In this document: positions 5,343 through 5,525 of the stretch, piece after piece
Position numbering within the stretch: position 1 is the stretch's first letter
Layout: each line of letters opens with the position of its first letter
The notes under the pieces: model-generated
Database searches by the model: none
Told to the model about the DNA's origin: nothing
What the model saw: the letters and a program-made list of their open reading frames with translations, nothing else
From: a bacterium
GTDB taxonomy: Bacteria; UBA9089; CG2-30-40-21
Assembly: GCA_030018795.1 (NCBI GenBank)
Contig: JASEHA010000084.1
Coordinates: 1-5,525 of the forward strand
Reading direction: 5' to 3'
Length of the DNA stretch: 5,525 nucleotides
Program-made: the position numbers and the translations under genes

Positions 5343-5525
5343 CTACTCCCCTACAGGCACAGGACAATTTTGTTCAACTGATTGTGTCGGCTTTACCGGA
5401 CACGCAGTTCCTGCTGGACATACCGTTGGCTTTGCTGCCCCTGATGCATCACGTGTTGGCTGGCATATAACACACCTTGTGGGTGTGGGTGGACACTTTG
5501 TCGGTGCTTGCGGACACACCGTTGG
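5343..5525 (-). CDS. C-terminal end of a Pro/Thr/Cys-rich secreted-looking protein (partial)
   Basis: Seen: an open minus-strand frame of 60 codons from the right edge to TAG at 5343-5345. Seven of 60 residues are Cys and about 13 are Pro, in a PT-x-C-P rhythm (PTVCP, PTKCPP, PTRCVICQPT, PTVCPAGTACP). PTVCP recurs exactly 32 residues apart, and at the DNA level 5416-5429 and 5512-5525 match at 13 of 14 bases. One CxxC (C18-V-I-C21, counted from the window edge) is present. The start lies outside the window. Its function is unknown; Pro/Thr-rich segments are usual in exported proteins, and the paired cysteines might form disulfides or bind metal (inference). It lies 176 bases upstream of the giant lipoprotein gene on the same strand and could be co-transcribed, but stem-loops intervene. 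Competing frames in this stretch are broken by stops. Confidence 0.7.
   Translation of the reverse strand, partial: PTVCPQAPTKCPPTPTRCVICQPTRDASGAAKPTVCPAGTACPVKPTQSVEQNCPVPVGE

Overview
The window is dominated by one very long minus-strand gene (418-5166, 1582 codons). It encodes a secreted, probably lipid-anchored, multidomain surface protein. All supportable coding sequence is on the minus strand; the long plus-strand open frames lie antisense to this gene and look like shadows. The protein reads, in order: lipoprotein signal peptide (Cys18), Ig-like domain, Glu-rich linker, seven WxGT-type beta-propeller repeats of the 'two-component regulator propeller' kind, several Ig-like domains, three tandem copies of a module of about 170-180 residues, a ZU5-like domain, and a C-terminal YPNPF...GxYxY domain of the FlgD-Ig / type-IX-sorting-like kind.

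Right part (5167-5525): after a 176-base gap comes the 3' end of another minus-strand gene, 5343-5525. Its last 60 codons are very rich in Pro, Thr and Cys and it runs off the window. The gap holds several perfect inverted repeats: a 13-bp stem just after that gene's stop, a 16-bp stem of the 'GTAGAGACGCAA...TTGCGTCTCTAC' kind, and a small GCACCT/AGGTGC hairpin next to the strong GGAGGT ribosome binding site of the giant gene.

Left part (1-417): downstream of the giant gene lies a minus-strand frame (177-371) whose C-terminal part is clearly a tetratricopeptide repeat but which has no credible start, so it looks like the broken end of a TPR gene. Beyond it, 1-176 holds a tandem 10-bp duplication, a GCAGGCT/AGCCTGC hairpin, and no supported gene.

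Organism: moderate-to-low GC, a Gram-negative-style lipoprotein, very long Ig/propeller proteins ending in a YPNP domain, and palindromic intergenic repeats together suggest an uncultivated candidate-phylum bacterium (Desantisbacteria, Poribacteria or WOR-type lineages were considered) or a Bacteroidota/FCB relative. This is a style-based inference, not a placement. I see no defence system, mobile-element gene, CRISPR array or RNA gene. The most unusual content is the architecture of the giant lipoprotein and its recently duplicated modules. Two adjacent secreted-looking proteins suggest a cell-surface locus, but nothing shows that they act together.
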